A stretch of DNA of 64,000 nucleotides from Juglans regia. Taxonomy: Eukaryota; Streptophyta; Magnoliopsida; Fagales; Juglandaceae. Below the pieces are notes generated by a model. It saw nothing but the letters and a program-made list of their open reading frames with translations, was not told the DNA's origin and ran no database searches. The DNA is taken from positions 30,353,044-30,417,043 of the forward strand of contig NC_049911.1 in assembly GCF_001411555.2 (NCBI RefSeq), given 5' to 3'. Positions 14,401-25,697 of the stretch are shown piece by piece (the stretch's first letter is position 1; every line of letters begins with the position of its first letter). A program made the position numbers and the translations under genes.

Positions 14401-15089
14401 CCCCCGTGTAGTTAGTCCCCATCGTGTACGTTTTCCCAGACCCCGTCTTAAATAACAAACAAAATAAAGTCAATATGTATATCAAGGTTTAACGAAAAAC
14501 GAATGAGTGATGTGACTCTTTAACCCCAAAAAGGGGAGGGGGGAAAAAAGGGCCAAAAATGCTAGATATATAGAAGCACCTGGCCATATGCAAGAACTGT
14601 GGCATTGTATCCATGGAATAGCGCATCAACAAGAGGAGCAACACAATCATCGTAGAGAGCAGAACAAGGCGAGCCCATGCCGCCATAAACATAATCATAG
14701 GTGAATGAATGGGACCCGATTTGCACCTATTTGAACACCCGACGACATTTGCAAATCAAAACAACATTTCAACATTCTAATAAACTGATGCGTTATATAA
14801 CGAGCCATATGGTAACTCAATATTAAATTAAGGGTACAAAACTTGTAATTATAGAAAGAAAGAAAAAAGTTCAATCATACACATTTCATGCACCCAAAAA
14901 ATGAAACCGAAAGTTTAAAGACCATACAACTGACTAAAACGAAAATTTAGGTACCTGAGGTTCGCCGGGAACGACGGAAATGCAATCCGTACAGCCGAGT
15001 AGGAGCTCGGATGTAATCAAAGGCCGAATGTTAACTGCGACTCGCACGCATTGCGAAGAATCTGCATTCTTCACTTCCGAAATCTCCAT
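5496..15089 (-). CDS. KIN4C: Kinesin-4 family chromokinesin (KIN-4C type)
   Basis: A plus-end-directed microtubule motor of the kinesin-4 family. Exons: 15089-14955, 14726-14580, 14446-14294, 14208-13955, 13776-13598, 13410-13286, 12763-12727, 12587-12496, 12413-12297, 12218-12105, 11989-11906, 11809-11599, 11294-11194, 10783-10685, 10601-10488, 10397-10281, 10195-10115, 9326-9255, 9174-9081, 8998-8967, 8838-8750, 7855-7784, 7660-7433, 7292-7148, 6735-6640, 6510-5923, 5819-5496. They sum to 1300 codons in one frame (1299 aa), close to the size I recall for Arabidopsis KIN-4C. The N-terminal motor domain (about 1-370) has the P-loop TGSGKT (95-100), switch I SSRSH (about 229-233) and switch II DLAGSE (270-275). 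A long coiled coil follows, then a cysteine-rich cluster beginning CCSCSK (about 1083-1112) typical of KIF4-type chromokinesins, and a basic Ser/Pro-rich tail. The cysteine cluster argues for KIN-4C over FRA1/KIN-4A. One intron uses a GC donor. Known roles of the family are spindle or phragmoplast and cell-wall related transport; the role here is inferred. Confidence 0.93.
7379..7428. repeat. Perfect 25-bp tandem duplication next to a splice donor
   Basis: Two adjacent copies of a 25-base unit (7379-7403 and 7404-7428) lie in the KIN-4C intron immediately downstream of the donor of the 228-base exon (donor GT at 7432-7431). The unit contains CTTTTGACTTGAGAAAAG. It probably arose by replication slippage. 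Confidence 0.85.
12764..13285 (-). other. GC-AG intron in the kinesin motor domain
   Basis: The exon ending ...TTACAG (coding LTRLLQ) is followed by GCAAGG, not GT. The intron ends with ...TATGCAG before the short 37-base exon coding [12 protein letters not shown]. No GT donor nearby preserves the conserved kinesin peptide across the junction. GC donors normally need a strong surrounding match (CAG|GCAAG), and this one has it. Confidence 0.85.
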
Positions 15090-15959
15090 ATCTAATTTAT
15101 GCGATACCTTCTAAACCAAATCGCAAACCCGGAAACACTCGCTATACGATATAATCTACAAACGAAACAATAACAAAATTACGCTTCTATGCACCGTCAT
15201 TTTCATCTAAACGAAAAAAAAAAAAACATACAAAAACTTGAGACAGGGTGTATTTCAATCAAATGTCAGTTAAAGAAAAACTAAGTATAAATAAAATGCG
15301 ATGATATGCTGCATCTAAATCAAATCAAATTAGGTTTCAACACGAATGCTCCGTTTGAATCATGGATCAGATAAAAATTATGAGATGTTGATGAAAATTT
15401 TGAAATAATAAGAAAACCTCGACAGATGAGCTACGAAACCTTGATGTAAACCAAAGCCAAAGGGAAGAAATCGCCGGACCTGATTGTTCCTGTAGGAGAT
15501 GGAGGCAGCGAACGAGTGCGAGAACCGGATGGTGGAAATCGAAGAAAGGGTTTTTTTTTTTTTAATAGTTTTTGAATAAAATCAAATGGGAATGGCAAAA
15601 CAGGCCAATGGATCTGCGAATTTGAAAGCGGGCGATTGGCATTGAATTAAAGTGAATCGAAGAAAAGGCGCTGAGGTCCGAATTCAAATATAGCACAGAT
15701 CACGTGCGAGTCATGTGGTCTTGCAAACGGTAATTTCTTGCGGGTCCGGATAGGCTGGCCCGATTGTAATTGTTATCTTTTTTTCGCCTAAGCGACGGCG
15801 TGTTGACCTATATAAAATTAGATTCTCTGACGGACTTCCAAAGTACTCCTTTGCATGAGGGTATTAGAAATTGAATTATCGTACTTCTATATAAAACTTC
15901 ATTTGATCATCAAGAAAAACAAATTGTGAGATCTCTTGTATAGATAGACACAAGTCTCT

Positions 15960-16152
15960 TAGGTGTCGTCTGGATAGTGAGTTAAAATGAGATGAGATAA
16001 ATTAAAATAAAAATTAAAAATTAAATAAAAGTTGAATATTATTATTATTTTAATATTTTAAAATTTTAAATTATTTATTATATTTTGTGTGAGAATTTAA
16101 AAAATTGTAATGATAAGATAAAATAAAACACTTTTTGTATCTAAACATAACC
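15960..16152. mobile_element. MITE-like repeat, family A copy
   Basis: Carries the family hallmarks: a GATGAGAT-rich end, an AT-rich centre with 'GTTGAATATTATT', then 'TTTATTATATTTTGTGTGAGAATTT' reading into 'GTAATGATAAGATAAAAT'. It has diverged from the best-preserved copies near 58.7 and 59.1 kb. Confidence 0.65.
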
Positions 16153-17286
16153 AAAATTTTAATTTTTTCTAGCGAATTCACGTTTATATCCTCAAGACTT
16201 TGAGAGGTACCACCTGCTTAATAATTATAATTTGTATATATGTGTTAGATACAATTTTAAGACGTGCAAGTCATGCACATTCTCTCTCTTTTTTATTTTT
16301 TAAATAAGGCTTATAATTAAAAAATAGATTTTTTATGTGAGTTTAAGATTTATCAATTTCTTTTAAAAAAAGTGTGTAAGACTTACAAATTCTAGAACAA
16401 TAAATATCATTTTTCCTCTATTATTTATATAAATTTTTGTATTTTGAGTTTGATCTCTCGATTTCATTGATTGGGGTGTTTTAACATTTACCACTTACTT
16501 AAGTTAATTTACAAAAATTAGTCGGCAAGTTTTGTCCCACACCCATTTGACTTTAGGACGGGTGTGGGTGTGGGTTGGGGTTGGGGCAGAGTGTAGCACT
16601 CCACTACGTGAATATTAGAATTAATAGTAGAATCTATTGTAACTTTAAAAAACTTAAAATATAAATAATTTGTTAACATAGTTGATGTAGTAAGTTTTCA
16701 CATTAGCGGTATACTAAGTCAATTTGATACCTAATTCAGTATAAGGAGAATTGATTGAAGTTAGTTAAATTATCTCAGATGTCCTTTTAAATTCAATTTT
16801 AATGCTCTAAAGGAAATGATGAGCAGAAAAATAAGGCAAATTTGATCCAACTTTTGTAATGTGATCTATCACATATTCACACGGATCAAAGGCATTTTAT
16901 GCAATACACCGAATCAATATATGCATTAGTGCTAAGAAATCGAAAAGGGCACTAGGATTAGAAAAAAAAACTAAGGTATTAAATGAGAGATTTATCGATT
17001 TAATGTGATACAACTAAGATTTGATGCGAAAAATGATAATACTTAATCAAAAGAAGGTGACGATTGATATGTATTCAATGCCAGCTAAGTCAGTGATAAA
17101 TTTAAATGAAAAGATGGCCTATGCATGTTGAATGCGGCCACCCTAATACAAACTCCGCCATGGGACGTCCCTCTCTTAGCATTGATAGTGACTTCTTCAT
17201 CTTTATCTTTATCTTTAAATTTAAATAATATATTTTTAAATTCATCTACATTGATTTATGCATTTCTAAATTTTTGTATATTTATA

Positions 17287-17320
17287 AATAGTACTTCTTC
17301 AATTTTGAAGAAGTACTATT
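17287..17320. repeat. Perfect 16-bp inverted repeat (hairpin)
   Basis: AATAGTACTTCTTCAA is followed after two bases by its exact reverse complement. It stands alone in AT-rich DNA with no gene nearby; it may be the core of an inverted-repeat element. Confidence 0.9.
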
Positions 17321-17704
17321 CATTCTTCAAACATTATTTTACTATTTTTTTTTTCTCTTTCCTACCCATTAAAATCAACTTTGTAAAATTTATATTAAAA
17401 TGATTTTGATACATAAAATTTGTATTAAGTTGATAATACAAAATAGATGTTAATTGTAAAATATATATAAAAAATTTTAGGAAACAAATAAAAAATAAAA
17501 AAATAATAATATTTTATTATTATTTGATTCAAAATGTATAAACCAATGTGAAAATTTTTTTATATGCAAAATCAATCTTTAAAAATGATAATTTTATGTA
17601 TGAAGATATATAAACCACTACCAATACTCGCGGCAAAGCTCCAATATAAATAGTCAAAATTTATAAATAGTCAAAATTGTAAGGCAAAAGGGTTGTGGTC
17701 TCTT

Positions 17705-18065
17705 GGGTACGGCTTGTTTGGGAAGTAGCATGAGATGAAAATTTTGTAAATAGTAGTAAGGTAGTTTGTTAATAGTAGTTAAATAGTTTAAGTTTGGTAT
17801 TTTTTAGATTTTGGAAAAAGAGAGAAAAAAAGTTGAATAAAAAATATTATAAAATTAAAATATTGTAACAATATAGTTTTATAATATTATTTTTGTTTAT
17901 AAATTTGAAAAAGTTATAATTTTTTTATTATTATTTGAAAGTTTGAAAAAGTTAGAATAATTAGTTCGAAAATTTTGTATTTAAATTATATTTATAAATA
18001 AGATTGAATGATATAAAATGAGATCATATAAAAATTTTGTATCTCATCTAAAGTCTCAAACCTGC
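17705..18065. mobile_element. MITE-like repeat related to family A (longer variant)
   Basis: Starts GGCTTGTTTGGGAAGTAGCA, contains GTTGAATAAAAAATATTAT and GTTTGAAAAAGTTAGAATAA, and ends with ATGAGATCA...ATCTCATCTAAAG. It is longer than the usual 200-base form because of internal expansion. Confidence 0.5.
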
Positions 18066-18274
18066 CGTTTGGATTCAAGAATGAGAAATGATAAACTACC
18101 AACTAATTTACTTCACTTAAACTACTATTGAATAAAATAATCTTTTTTCAAATTTGATTTTTTTTTTTTTGGGTTTTGATTTGATGTATCTAAAATTTGA
18201 ACAAATGATATTTTATAAGGAAGTAGTAAACAAATTGTAGATGGGTTGCTAGTGTATCACTGCTCTTCAAGAAT

Positions 18275-18612
18275 CATTCCAACTCGTCTATCTTATTATT
18301 ACAATTTTTTAAAATTATCATATAAAATATAATAAACAATTTAACTTTTTAAAATATCAAAATAATAATAATATGAATAAATAATATTCTAACAATATTT
18401 TATTCAACTTTCATATAAAATCATCTTATCTCACTATCAAAACCTTAGTTGAGATAAGATGAATTGAGATGAAAGTTGAATAAAATATTATTTTTTAATA
18501 TTTTGAGATTTAAAAAAATATAATTTTTTATTATATTTTGTGTATAAATTTAAGAAGATTGTAACGATTAGATTAGATGAGGTGAAATCAACTCTAAATC
18601 TAAATGGGGCCG
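18275..18612. mobile_element. Two family A MITE copies joined as an inverted repeat
   Basis: The left half (to about 18447) reads in the TTCAACTTT...CATCTTATCTC direction. The right half (from about 18448) reads GAGATAAGATGAATTGAGAT...GTTGAATAAAATATT. The halves are approximate reverse complements of about 165 bases each, meeting head-to-head with almost no spacer. Confidence 0.7.
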
Positions 18613-18679
18613 AAAGTTTGATACAAAGTTATTGGCTTCCTTTATACCGTATCACTATTCGGATTTTTTTTTGTTGTTT

Positions 18680-18845
18680 AATCCCATTTGGATTGAGAGA
18701 TGAGATAAGATGAGTTGAGATGGTTTGTGAATAATAGTGAGATTTGTGAGTTGAGATGATTTTTTAAAATTTTATGCGTTTAGATTGGAAGTGAGACGAG
18801 ATTGTTTTAAGTTATTTAAGATGAGATAGATGTGAGTTCTACAAA
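18680..18845. mobile_element. MITE-like repeat, GATGAGAT-type ends
   Basis: Begins CCCATTTGGATTGAGAGATG with GAGATAAGATGAGTTGAGAT and ends near AGTTATTTAAGATGAGATAG. It is shorter than family A and has a different centre, so it may be a separate related family. Confidence 0.5.
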
Positions 18846-20299
18846 TAATTGCATAAGATTTATAATAATTTTGTTTTATTTATAGATAAGTAATAATATT
18901 TTTTAAAATTACATACCCAATTTTTTGTTATAATATAATTCATAATAATATTATAAGACGACAATATTTTTATAAAACCAAATTATATAAAAAATATTAT
19001 TAACTCAAAATATTTATATCAAATTTGTATAAAATCTTGAGTTAACAATAAAAAATATTAATATTTTTATTTAATTTCAATTTGATTTTATATCAAATTT
19101 TTATTTAACGAAATTGGCACTGTGATCATACAGGGAGCCTTTCTCTTTCATTTGCAAAAGTAAAATTAGACTGAAAAGTGAAAAGCACAACACTCATTTT
19201 GCCATTAGTAAACCCATGCAAAAATATCTATAAAAATGAAGTAATTGCTATTTGGATTGAAGATAACTTTACCGTACGAGATGAGTTGAGATACATCTCA
19301 CAATCCAAACCGAGGTTAAATTATTATTATTATTATTTAAATGTTTTCATCCCACATTAAAGATGACAACTGGGAAAAGGAAAATAACAATTAAAAATAT
19401 TTTGTCTAAAGCTATAATCCCTTGCATATTTATTGAAATACCGTAGCAAAATTTAGCTAAACCAATGTAACAAAATTTTGAGACTATCTTCCACAAAATG
19501 GACGGGATAATTCTGAACCGGGCTTATGGTTGTGATGGGCTCATTCGGCCCGTTTACACGAACAGAACCGACCGCATTGTATTCTTTGCCAATGGAGTTA
19601 GACAGATGGACCCATGAAATCTACAATAACGCCCCTTTTAAACCACCACATCGAAACTGAAACAGAACAAGCGGCTTATATTTTCAAAATCGATCTCTTA
19701 TCTTTAGTTGATTTTCACCTTTATTTTCAACAAAATTGGAAAAACAGCCAGCCTACTCGCAACAACCAGGCCCATTGGATTACCGTTAACACTTTCCACG
19801 TACTCATAATATCTTCTCCTTTGTTCTTTTTAAATCCCAAACCATCATTACCCATGCGCATTTAATACATCTTCAAAACAAAAAAGAACACGTAACAAAA
19901 AGCATAGTAATGCATCCGATTCTTGTGTGGAGAATCCGACCAATCTTCGTGTCACCTGATCATACGACATAATCAAATCAATTAAGAAAAATAATAAACA
20001 CAAATCAATTTTCATAAGGGTGGCTCTACTCCCACAGCTGTGAGCTCCCGATGGGCTCTGCTAGTTGATTTTGATTTTTTTTTTTGAACTTTTTTATATG
20101 TATTTTTATAATATTTATAAATGTTTTTAAATTATTTATTATATTTTATTCAAAAACTTAAAAAATAGTTATTCTTTGAACAGAATTATAGATGGAGTTT
20201 AACGGATACCAATAAAAAATTCACTTCAACATTTTAAAAAAATAAAGTCCGCACCTGCTTACACCATAATAAAAGGACATTTTAGGCAGATTTATGTAA

Positions 20300-20785
20300 T
20301 CCTACGTATGGGAAGCACCCATCCCTCCGTTGGAAATCCCTTCGACAAAGCACCGTTTCCTCCCTTCAACAGAAAACGAACCTGAACTGCCACACGCCGC
20401 ACGTCGTACGCTGGTGGACGAGACTGGTGCACCCCTTTGGTGAGGCTTATCGTCATCAAGACCATATAGGGAAGCAACACACTCAAATCTGATAAACACA
20501 CATCCCCACACTTTGACACCATCGGAATATCACTATAATTTGCTATCATTGATCAGAATAATAATAATTAGTTTTCTGCACCGTTGAAATCTTAAACTGG
20601 GAAGTCAGATTTTCACGTCAGGAACCGCATTTTTCGATCAAGGACGAGTTCTCTGTGCACTGAATACCACCATGAGAAGTACCCGGTAATCACGTACAAG
20701 AAGCATTAGTCTTGCTCCTATCCAAATTACACATTCCATTGCGACAAATCCCAGAAACATTACAAGGGTTCGAAATTGCTACAAT
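20300..20785 (-). pseudogene. G-type lectin S-receptor-like kinase fragment (EGF-like and PAN region), decayed
   Basis: Reading the minus strand gives pieces of the extracellular region of a G-type lectin receptor-like kinase similar to Arabidopsis At5g24080. First comes a cysteine-spaced segment, NPCNVSGICRNGMCNLD (about 20690-20766). Then there is a degenerate stretch with stops, and then a PAN/apple-like segment with VSKCGDVCLSD (20522-20490) that jumps frame to ECVASLYGLDDDKPH (about 20488-20444). At least one frameshift and several stops interrupt it. No kinase or lectin domain is visible on either side, so this is a relic of a partial gene copy. The family assignment is from memory of the motif order and was not searched. 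Confidence 0.7.
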
Positions 20786-22196
20786 AAGTTTCAGAGAGAG
20801 AGAGGGGGGACGCATGAGGCATTCCGGAGGGAGGAAGAAAGAAAATGAGAGAGAGGGGGGCGCAGACCAACGGGGAAGATGAAGTTTTTTCCTGTGAATC
20901 ACATCATACAAGAGATTGGGTGTATGGCTTACGTGGCATGTTCTCATTCGAGTCTATTATGTGAGAAAAAATTAAAAGTTTTTTTCTTTACAAAACATTT
21001 TTACTATCTATAGAGCCTTATCCAAAAGGAAAATAATTTATTTATAATATTTATTTATAATATTTAATATAATTATATTTTAAATAAAAAGTATTTTTAT
21101 AAAATATTTTATAAAAATAATATTATTTTATAAAAATATTTTTATTTTATAATATTATTATGAGTTTTGCTACACAACCTCCACCACACTCCACACTCCA
21201 TACTTTTTAAAATTTTTTAAATTTTTAATATTTTTTTTAAATTTTTTTTTGAGTTTATTCTTTTTAAATTATTTTAAATTTTTTATTCATTATTTATATA
21301 ATAAATATTTAATAAAAGAAAAAAATAATAAAAATTAAAAATAATGTGGAGTGTGGAGGTTGTATGAATAGTAGGAGGTTGAGTAGATTTTTTGTATTAT
21401 TATATAATGTATTATATAATATATTGTTAGTATATCACTGCACTGTAAAAAAAAGAAAAAATGAAGGCTGACCACATAATTAATATGCGCGTACGCAGTA
21501 AGTTGGTGGGCTTCCTAGGGATGGCCCAATCACTTTACAGTGAGATGTGGCCTTCACGTAGTAAATAGGTTGTCTTGGTGGTCCAAAGAAATTGACTTCA
21601 ATGAAAATTACGTTATTTTTTTTTATTTAACAACTTTAGATTTAATTACATATATTGTTTAGTTTTTATTCAATAACATATATAATGAGAATGGATGTTG
21701 AAACTGTCAAAGATATGTAGCCTAATTGACATAAACTTTCAGTCCTTAAAATAGATGTCTTGAGTTCATAACCCCCTCCTCAAATGTATAAAAAAAAAAA
21801 AAAAGGATGGTGAAACTAAATTAACTAATTAATAAGAGCAAAACTCTCTTTAAGAGTTTATTTATTATTATTATTATTGGGCATAGAACCAAGGAGTTAA
21901 AAGGTATATGAATACTTAAAATGTTACCACGTACGTCACTGTTATAACATGCAATTAATTTAAAAGGGGTAAAATATTAATTATCTTTAAAGAGTGTAGT
22001 AGGTAGGTACGCTGTCTAGATCGATTGGTGGTCCAAAATAACACAGGAAAAAACGAAAATTAAATGAAAATCTAAAAATGGGAATTATTAATTAGCCATG
22101 ACCCACAAGCTGCATGCCTACATGCATGCAAATCAAGATTAATTAGATGGGTAATTAAATTATTATATATTTAGCAAAGATAAATAATAAAATAAA
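20786..22196. other. Intergenic DNA between the receptor-kinase relic and the OPCL1-like gene
   Basis: Contains a GA-rich patch near 20797-20860, the MITE at 21173-21370, and AT-rich sequence. The right end includes the presumed 3'UTR of the ligase gene. No further gene is seen. Confidence 0.5.
21173..21370. mobile_element. MITE with terminal inverted repeats ACAACCTCCACACTCCACA
   Basis: The left end reads ACAACCTCCACCACACTCCA and the right end (about 21343-21363) is the inverse, TGTGGAGTGTGGAGGTTGT. The 150-base centre is almost pure A/T with no coding content. It is unrelated to family A. Confidence 0.75.
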
Positions 22197-25100
22197 TCAA
22201 AGTTTGGAGGTGGTAGTAAGTTGCATTAGATTCTTCCTAAGAATCTTGCCGGACGCATTCTTGGGTATAGATGCTACAAATGCCACTCTCCTGATTCTCT
22301 TATATGGAGCCACCTGCGAATTATAAAAAACACGACCATTTATTTAAGATTTATTTATTATACAAAACAATTAAATTTGTGCTTAATTAATTAACTAATT
22401 ATAGATTCAAATATTAATATATGAAATAACTCAAATTATAACTAAGTAAGTAGTACCTGTGCTGTTACGAAGTCCATGACAGCAACGTCAGACAAATTAC
22501 TTCCTGTTTTTTTGACCACATAAGCCATGGGATACTGTCCAACCTCCTCATCAGGAATTCTGAAACTCGTACGTACAATAAACTATGTGAAAATTAAAAG
22601 AATTAAATTCTCCTTACACAATTCAGACGAAATAAAATGAGGTAGAATATTCTATTAAAAATAAAATAAAATATTATTATAATATTATTTTTATTTTAAA
22701 ATTTAAAAAAATTAAATTATTTATTATATTTTATCTAAGAGTTTAAAAAAATTATAATAATTATATAAGATAAGATGAGATAATAATTTGATTTTATGTA
22801 ATCAAACCAATCCTAAGTCATGCAAGACTCTGTCTGTATATGAAAATTCTACACCACACTGTTATGCCACATTTTATAATGATAAAGAATAATCAAATAG
22901 TAAGAGAACGGATAATGACTTAATAGCATTCATCGTGACAATATATAGATCCGAATAAGAAGAGTACGACTTACGGTACAACAGCAGCGTCAGAAATTTC
23001 TGGATGAGTAACTAACAATGCCTCAAGTTCTGCTGGGGGAACCTAATTAATTAAGAAGACATCACGACAATAAACGATCAGCATATATATATTTTTAGAC
23101 ATTATTAATATGGTAACAAACATGTAAATTAATGTTAATTGCATGCATAGATCGACATCCTTATTAATTAATTTCCGACGTATTACGTAGGTAGGTAGGT
23201 ACTTGTAGATATGTATGCATAGAACAGCCTGATCAGTATTCCTTAAAGGAGAAATGATATTAATAGACATAGAATGGATAAATATTATATATTTTTTTAA
23301 AAAAATAAATAAATAAATATGAATACATATAAAAATATTAATTTTTTAATAATAGATTCCACTCAATTTTAAAAAAAATGAACGATACTTACATACGAAT
23401 ATATACTATATCCAACATTACTCTTTCTAAATATCTGACCTGGTACCCCTTGTATTTAATCAGTTCTTTCAACCTATCAACCACGAAAATGAAGCCATCA
23501 TCATCAATGTAGCAGAGATCTCCAGTTTTCAACCATCCGTCTGAATCCAGAGTTGATGCCGTGGCTTCAGCATTGCGGAAATAACCTACATGCAACACCA
23601 ACCAGCCTAGCTAGTATATCATATTAAAATACTTAAAACGATAATATTAGATACATGAGTTCTCATGAATATATAAGATGTGAGAACTATAATGAAAAGT
23701 GTGTTTTTCTTTTAAGGTGGTCTCAAGTATGACCCACCTTTTTTTTTTTTTTTTTTAAGAAAAGACTGCACAAATTTATATACCAGCATAAAAATACACA
23801 AATCATTTTCCAAAATGAAAGGCAAACAGTTTTTTCCTAACATGCCCAAGTGATCTTACCATTATAATTGTGCATTTGAGGAGAGAAAAATGACGACTGT
23901 TGTTACTTTATTTTAATAATTTTTGAGCATAATACACAATCAATGCCCAATGATACAATAAATTCATGATAATAAGACTTCTAATGATCACGAGTAAAGA
24001 TAGTCTTGTTTATTTTTATAAAAATTTTCATTTAATTATTATAATTTTTTTAAATTTTTACGTAAAATAAAATAAACAATTCAAATTTTTAAAATTATAA
24101 AATAAAAAAAATATTAAAAAAATATTCTAATAATATTTTATTTAATTTTTAACTCTTATTTCATTTCATCTATAAAAATAATCGAGGCCACGATTCTCGT
24201 ATAATCTAAATAAATTCACAATATTAAGACTTCAATGATCACGAGTAAAGAGAAATTCTCTGAATACAAAAAAAATTTATAATATAAATATATTTATAAT
24301 TTAACATGACAAATCAAGTTAATTTGTGATTATATTACTATGAAATATAAATAAAATATTTTTTCTAAAACGACCATAAATTGAAAAATGCTATTTTGAT
24401 TAAACAAAATATCATTTTTAATCCTTTTTTTGCACCAATCATTATCTATCTACGTACGTGTACCTTTCATGACGGGGAGACCTCTCATCCAAAGCTCACC
24501 GGTCCGATTCACCGGCAGAGCATCCTGGGTCTCCGGGTTTACAATCTTGGCTTCCATGCCCGGAGATAACAACCCCACCGTACCGTACCGCTTACTCTCC
24601 TCCAACGAGTTCGTGTAAGCCCCAACCGCCGTCGATTCTGTCAACCCATACGCCTGAAGAATCGTCACCGCCGGATACCTCTCCATGAACTTCTCTATCA
24701 CCTTCTTGCTCGTCGGGGCCCCACCATTTGAAACCAGCTGCAGCGAGCTCAAATCATACTTGGACAGTATCCGATCCGCGCCGTTCACCATAGACGCCAG
24801 TATCGGCGGCACGACTGGGATGGAGGTGATCCGGTACTTCTCGATCGCTGAGAGCATATCGTGCATGTCGTATTTCGGGAGGATCACCACCGTTGTTCCC
24901 GACGCGAGTAGGGCCAACACGAACGCTGCTAGACCGTAGACGTGAAACATGGGGACGGTGCAGAGGAACCTATGCTCTAGTCCTTCGTTTCCTTTGGACC
25001 GAACTAACCTAATCTGAACCATCGCAATGAGGCTTCTGTGCGAAGTCACCACGCCTTTACTCGCGCCGGTGGTACCGGACGAGTAGAGCAGAGTCGCCAT

Positions 25101-25697
25101 GTCGTCCTGGTTGACACGGTCCCTAACTCGGACGTCCCCTCTTGGTTGCTTCTTTAGCATTTCCTCCAACGTGGCCACGATTCTAGCGTTTCGAACGGCG
25201 GGGATGGACTGATGCTCATCGAGGATTACAATTCGCAGACTCGATTCGGCGAGTTTGGGGACGAGTTGGTGAGTCGTGAAGGCGATGATCGGTTTCGAAT
25301 CGGCAATCTGCTTGGCGATTTCTTGAGCGGTGTTGATAGGATTGGTGGTGGATATTACAGCGCCGAGGGACATGACGGCAAGGCTCACCACGGGGAAGAA
25401 GATGGAGTTAGGAGAGAGGAGGAGGATGACGTCACCTTTCCTGACGCCCATATCGGAGAGAGAGGAGGCGACAGAATCGACGGCGAGCCAGACATCTGAG
25501 AAGGTGAGATGGCGGCCGGTGGAGGCATCGAGAAAGGCTATTTCGCCGTGGTGGGCATGGGAAGAGATGAAAGTGGTCACGTCAAGGTAAGGGTTGGGTG
25601 GATGAGGAGTGAGCTTGCGTTTGCTGTAGAAGATGGAGTTGGAGTTGCAGAAACCGCTTCTGGGGTCGATACTCGACGGCTTGCTTTCGATTGCCAT
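22197..25697 (-). CDS. OPCL1: OPC-8:0 CoA ligase 1-like (4-coumarate-CoA ligase-like), peroxisomal
   Basis: An acyl-activating enzyme that makes an acyl-adenylate and then the CoA thioester. In this clade the substrate is the jasmonate precursor OPC-8:0 in peroxisomes. Exons: 25697-24464, 23585-23440, 23042-22975, 22559-22457, 22313-22197, totalling 556 codons (555 aa; Arabidopsis OPCL1 is about 546). The AMP-binding signature [10 protein letters not shown] is at about residues 206-215. YGLTES, the box-II-like GELWMRG, the GWLKTGD motif and [14 protein letters not shown] follow, and the C-terminal lysine motif SGKILRK is present. The protein ends TSKL, a type-1 peroxisome signal. The N-terminus MAIESK...DPRSGFC(N/K)SNS matches the OPCL1 subgroup rather than true 4CLs. 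An upstream in-frame ATG (25763) would add 22 polar residues, and I consider it less likely. Substrate specificity is inferred. Confidence 0.93.
22622..22812. mobile_element. MITE-like repeat, family A copy in OPCL1 intron
   Basis: Between the third and fourth exons of the ligase gene: AATAAAATATTATTATAATA, TTTATTATATTTTATCTAAG, then AGATAAGATGAGATAATAA. It matches the family A order. Confidence 0.6.
23995..24192. mobile_element. MITE-like repeat, family A copy in OPCL1 first intron
   Basis: Reverse orientation: TTATTATAATTTTTTTAAAT, AAATAAACAATTCAAATTTT, ATTCTAATAATATTTTATTT, then ATTTCATTTCATCT. It lies in the intron after the large first exon. Confidence 0.6.

Larger units (their letters stand above)
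15090..20290. other. KIN-4C upstream region and AT-rich intergenic DNA
   Basis: Bases 15090-15720 carry the likely 5'UTR and promoter of KIN-4C, including CACGTG at 15701-15706 and an AACGG word at 15726-15730. From about 15.9 kb the DNA is AT-rich and dominated by MITE-like repeats, listed separately. No intact coding region is seen. Confidence 0.6.

Noticed and set aside
17125..17403. 92-codon plus-strand frame, hydrophobic and Asn/Ser/Phe-rich
   Set aside because: Composition simply reflects AT-rich DNA; no start context, no domain, no splice structure.
20690..20947. 85-codon minus-strand frame as a possible small secreted protein gene
   Set aside because: The C-terminal part is the EGF-like piece of the receptor-kinase relic; the N-terminal part is GA/CT-rich low-complexity sequence.
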